The notes under the pieces: model-generated
The model's database searches: none
Told to the model about the DNA's origin: nothing
Seen by the model: the letters and a program-made list of their open reading frames with translations, nothing else
Source: Desulfotignum sp.
Lineage (GTDB): Bacteria > Desulfobacterota > Desulfobacteria > Desulfobacterales > Desulfobacteraceae
NCBI GenBank assembly: GCA_021737445.1
Contig: JAIPDY010000188.1
Span: 1 to 6,557, forward strand
Reading direction: 5' to 3'
DNA length: 6,557 nt
Shown here: one piece after another, positions 5,628 to 6,557 of the stretch
Numbering within the stretch: the stretch's first letter is position 1
Layout: every line of letters starts with the position of its first letter
Position numbers and translations under genes: made by a program

Positions 5628-6557
5628 TTATTGTTTGTGTGCGGCAATTTTGTCCAGTACAAAATCAAACAGGTCATCCCCGATTTTTTCACGGTATTTG
5701 TCCCACACCGGGGTCATGGCCAAACGGAACACTTCGCGTTCTTCCGGGGTCAGGTTGATGATCTCGATGTCATTTGCTTTGGCATATTCATCAATGGACA
5801 GGTTGATTTTGGGCAGAGAATCGTGCAGGGCCGCGTTCACGGTGCGGTTGGTGTCGATGCACAGTTCTGCCGCTTCCCTGAAGATCTTTTGCTGTTCTTT
5901 GGTCAGGCTTTCCCAGTAATCCACAGACACCACAATGATGCATTCTGTGAGGCAGTGCTGGGTCCGGGTCACATATTTGGTGACTTCGGTGAATTTCATG
6001 AGAATGGAGGTGAGGATGGGGTTTTCCTGGGCATCGATGACCCCTGTCTGCAGGGCGTTGTAGGTTTCAGGAAAAGGGATGGCCACGGGTGATGCCCCCA
6101 GCTGCTTGAAGGTATCCAGGTAGGCAGGGGAGTTCATGACCCGGACCTTGAGGCCCTTGATGTCATCCGGGGTGCGCACGGGGCGCTTGTTGTTGGTGAA
6201 ATCCCGGATCTCGTTTTCCGTCCATCCGATGGCGATGAACCCTTTTTTGGGGAAAAAGGAAAAGATCTTTTCCTGGACTTTTGGGTCATCTAAGGTGGCG
6301 TATGCGGTTTTGCGGTCCGGGAAAATAAAGGGCATGTCCAGAATGGCGCACTGGGGCACAAAGTTCTGGAGAACGGCCGTGGTCAGGGCTGCAATCTGCA
6401 GGGTGCCGGCCTGGACCTGCTCGGCCATGGAGCGTTCCCCGCCCAGCTGGCCGGCCGGGAAGGTGGCTATGTCGATTTCGCCGCTGGTTTTTTCCTTCAC
6501 ATAGTCGGCATACGCATCCACGCCCTTGGCCTGGCCGTGAAACGGCGGGGCCACATG
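5628..6557 (-). CDS. dctP: TRAP transporter solute-binding protein, DctP family, N-terminus cut off by window edge
   Basis: The frame stays open from the TAA at 5628 to the right edge (309 residues visible). Full DctP proteins are about 330-340 residues, so about 20-30 N-terminal residues, including the expected signal peptide, lie outside. An in-frame GTG at 6554 is not the real start, because the visible sequence begins in the conserved first strand (HVAPPFHGQAKG). Family features, numbered from that GTG, are SGEIDIATFPAGQLGGE (24-40), GLKVRVMNSPAYLDTFKQLG (134-153), with R138 at the position of the arginine that clamps the substrate carboxylate, and ETYNALQTGVIDAQENP (163-179). The mature protein works in the periplasm, trapping a carboxylate for DctQM. 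The ligand cannot be read from sequence; the downstream hydroxyacid dehydrogenase and racemase suggest lactate or a similar 2-hydroxyacid. Two hairpins follow the stop codon. Confidence 0.95.
   Translation of the reverse strand, partial: HVAPPFHGQAKGVDAYADYVKEKTSGEIDIATFPAGQLGGERSMAEQVQAGTLQIAALTTAVLQNFVPQCAILDMPFIFPDRKTAYATLDDPKVQEKIFSFFPKKGFIAIGWTENEIRDFTNNKRPVRTPDDIKGLKVRVMNSPAYLDTFKQLGASPVAIPFPETYNALQTGVIDAQENPILTSILMKFTEVTKYVTRTQHCLTECIIVVSVDYWESLTKEQQKIFREAAELCIDTNRTVNAALHDSLPKINLSIDEYAKANDIEIINLTPEEREVFRLAMTPVWDKYREKIGDDLFDFVLDKIAAHKQ

Noticed and set aside
5553..6092. A 179-codon plus-strand open frame starting in the dctP-dctQ gap
   Set aside because: It runs antisense through dctP, its start lies within the terminator hairpin, and it has no recognisable motif or convincing ribosome site.
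6552..6554. GTG as the true start of dctP
   Set aside because: The visible protein would then lack a signal peptide, and conserved mature sequence is already present at this point. The gene simply continues past the window edge.

Overview
The window is a single, densely packed gene block read entirely from the minus strand. It enters at the right edge and leaves at the left edge, so neither the promoter nor the end of the operon is visible. In transcription order the genes are: the solute-binding protein of a TRAP transporter (dctP, 5' end cut off), its small membrane subunit (dctQ), its large membrane subunit (dctM), an FAD-linked 2-hydroxyacid dehydrogenase (glcD-like), a double-ferredoxin/CCG-domain Fe-S partner (glcF-like), and a LarA-family nickel-pincer racemase (larA-like, 3' end cut off). 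No RNA gene, insertion sequence, CRISPR array or plus-strand gene can be supported.

How the genes work together (inference from families and gene order): the periplasmic DctP captures a carboxylate, probably a 2-hydroxyacid such as lactate. DctQM imports it with sodium. The LarA-type enzyme interconverts its two enantiomers. The GlcD/GlcF pair oxidises the enantiomer it accepts (this family usually takes glycolate or D-2-hydroxyacids) to the 2-oxoacid and passes electrons through Fe-S clusters towards the quinone pool or another carrier. This would be a self-contained route for using both stereoisomers of one hydroxyacid. No GlcE-like subunit is present, so the oxidase resembles a two-subunit D-lactate dehydrogenase more than the three-subunit E. 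coli glycolate oxidase.

Layout: dctP 6557-5628, then a 104-bp gap (5627-5524) holding two perfect hairpins, the second a canonical Rho-independent terminator; dctQ 5523-5044; dctM 5047-3770 (4-bp overlap); a 36-bp gap; glcD 3733-2360; glcF 2363-960 (4-bp overlap); larA 963-1 (4-bp overlap). The terminator between dctP and dctQ lies inside the transcription unit and suggests that binding protein is made in excess over the membrane subunits.

Organism: the sequence is G+C-rich (high fifties per cent by eye). TRAP uptake, a GlcD/GlcF-type dehydrogenase and a nickel racemase together suit an anaerobic bacterium oxidising organic acids. The protein style reminds me of Desulfobacterota (Desulfobacteraceae-like sulfate reducers), but this is an impression and not a demonstrated assignment.

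The most unusual points are a heptad cysteine ladder (C-x6-C-x6-C-x6-C) made by a tandem expansion inside the first CCG domain of GlcF, the intra-operonic terminator, and the coupling of a nickel-pincer racemase to a TRAP transporter and a hydroxyacid dehydrogenase.
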